Origin: Streptomyces sp. NBC_01341
Lineage (GTDB): Bacteria > Actinomycetota > Actinomycetes > Streptomycetales > Streptomycetaceae
DNA length: 64,000 nucleotides
Direction: 5' to 3'
NCBI RefSeq assembly: GCF_035946055.1
Contig: NZ_CP108364.1
Location: forward strand, 4,774,001-4,838,000
Each line of letters opens with the position of its first letter. Within the stretch, counting starts at the first letter, position 1. Made by a program: the position numbers and the translations under genes. The notes beneath the pieces were generated by a model that saw only the letters and a list, made by a program, of their open reading frames with translations, did no database searches and was not told the origin of the DNA. Below, piece by piece: positions 63,364 to 64,000 of this stretch.

Positions 63364-64000
63364 TCAGGGCAGGTCGACCACGTACTCCGCGGCGAAGTCG
63401 CACAGGGCCGAACGGTTCGCCCGGCCCGTCTTGCTCAGCAGACTGGCCAGGTGCTTCTCCACCGTGCGGGGCGAGATGGACAGCCGCCGGGCGATCTGCT
63501 GGTTGCCCGGCCGCTCCGCCAGCAGCACGAACACCTCGTACTCGCGCGGAGTCACCCCGTTGGTGCGCAGTGGCGGAGGGATCCGGTCCCGTCCGTCGCG
63601 GTGCTGGGTCACGCTCACCCCCGCCTGCCGCAGTGCCGCCCGGCACGCCGCCGCCGGCGGCTGCACCCCGGCCGAGTGGAAGAACTCCTCGGCGGTGCGC
63701 AGCCACACGACCGGCTCGCCCCACCCGTCGGCGAGCGCCGCGTCCGCGACCAGCCGCAGACCGAGATGACGGGCCACCGGGAATGCCTCGGACCGGCCGA
63801 GGAAGGACGTCATCCGCCGCGCGGCCCCCGCGGGATCGCCCTCCCTGCCGAGCAGCACCGCCTCCGACAGTTCCAGGAACTGGCGGTTCCATGCGAGGGC
63901 GGCACCGGGCGCCCCGGCCACCTCCTCGTACTCCGCGCGCACCGCGTCGCCCGACAGCACCCGCAGCAGCGGGCGCAGCCCGAAGCGGCCGCTCAGGTAG
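63364..64000 (-). CDS. LuxR-family regulator (3' part; 5' end beyond the window)
   Basis: The last 212 codons or so are visible. The end is a LuxR helix-turn-helix (last 65 residues; GVTPREYEVFVLLAERPGNQ, QIARRLSISPRTVEKHLAS, LLSKTGRANRSAL). The part before is helical and rich in Ala/Arg, as in the TPR region of LAL-type (MalT-like) regulators. The start and any ATPase domain lie to the right. It probably belongs to the RiPP island's regulators, next to the SARP gene. Confidence 0.85.
   Translation of the reverse strand, partial: YLSGRFGLRPLLRVLSGDAVRAEYEEVAGAPGAALAWNRQFLELSEAVLLGREGDPAGAARRMTSFLGRSEAFPVARHLGLRLVADAALADGWGEPVVWLRTAEEFFHSAGVQPPAAACRAALRQAGVSVTQHRDGRDRIPPPLRTNGVTPREYEVFVLLAERPGNQQIARRLSISPRTVEKHLASLLSKTGRANRSALCDFAAEYVVDLP

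Overview
The window is high-GC actinobacterial chromosome and almost certainly Streptomyces. The evidence is the strong G/C third-position bias, frequent GTG starts, ATGA/GTGA stop-start overlaps, Tat lipoproteins, a DmdR-type iron box, a desferrioxamine-type locus beside leucine-catabolism genes, and LanKC and SARP genes. Gene order from glmS through desE to the acyl-CoA carboxylase block resembles the SCO2770s-SCO2790s part of S. coelicolor. That comparison is from memory and was not run.

Layout. 1-4 kb: the 5' part of a GlxA-type regulator, a universal stress protein and glmS. 4.3-7 kb: a conserved small gene and the wreck of the desABCD desferrioxamine operon, next to an intact desE receptor that keeps its iron box. 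7-13.6 kb: a leucine/branched acyl-CoA catabolic operon (acyl-CoA dehydrogenase, HMG-CoA lyase, both subunits of a biotin-dependent carboxylase) divergent from its likely TetR regulator. 13.6-23 kb: MarR and WYL regulators, an epoxide-hydrolase-like protein lacking its catalytic residues, P450, CDF transporter, TesB, a second acyl-CoA dehydrogenase and an Asp23 protein. 23-31.6 kb: a LacI-controlled sugar-import and glycosidase operon without its own ATPase. 31.7-34 kb: small accessory genes (DUF397, XRE, a PIN-domain remnant, a coupled pair of hypotheticals, RidA). 34.2-40 kb: a PucR regulator, a sodium:solute symporter, a ureohydrolase and a TPP enzyme that together suggest guanidino-compound (2-ketoarginine/guanidinobutyrate) use. 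40.1-49.7 kb: a small protein resembling the C-terminal (Cas11c) part of Cas8c/Csd1, a fused ABC exporter, an S37 peptidase, a GH3 enzyme, an EamA remnant and a sugar isomerase.

49.7-64 kb is the most accessory region and appears to be a RiPP island. One arm, on the minus strand, has a radical SAM enzyme, a diiron haem-oxygenase-like enzyme, an 81-residue precursor-like protein, a cyclase/AAA/TPR signalling protein, a subtilase and a GAF protein. The divergent arm has a 52-residue class III lanthipeptide precursor-like peptide, an MFS exporter and a LanKC synthetase. A SARP-ATPase regulator and a LuxR regulator (cut by the window edge) follow. No tRNA, rRNA, CRISPR array or insertion sequence was seen. 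All homology statements come from reading motifs, not from searches.
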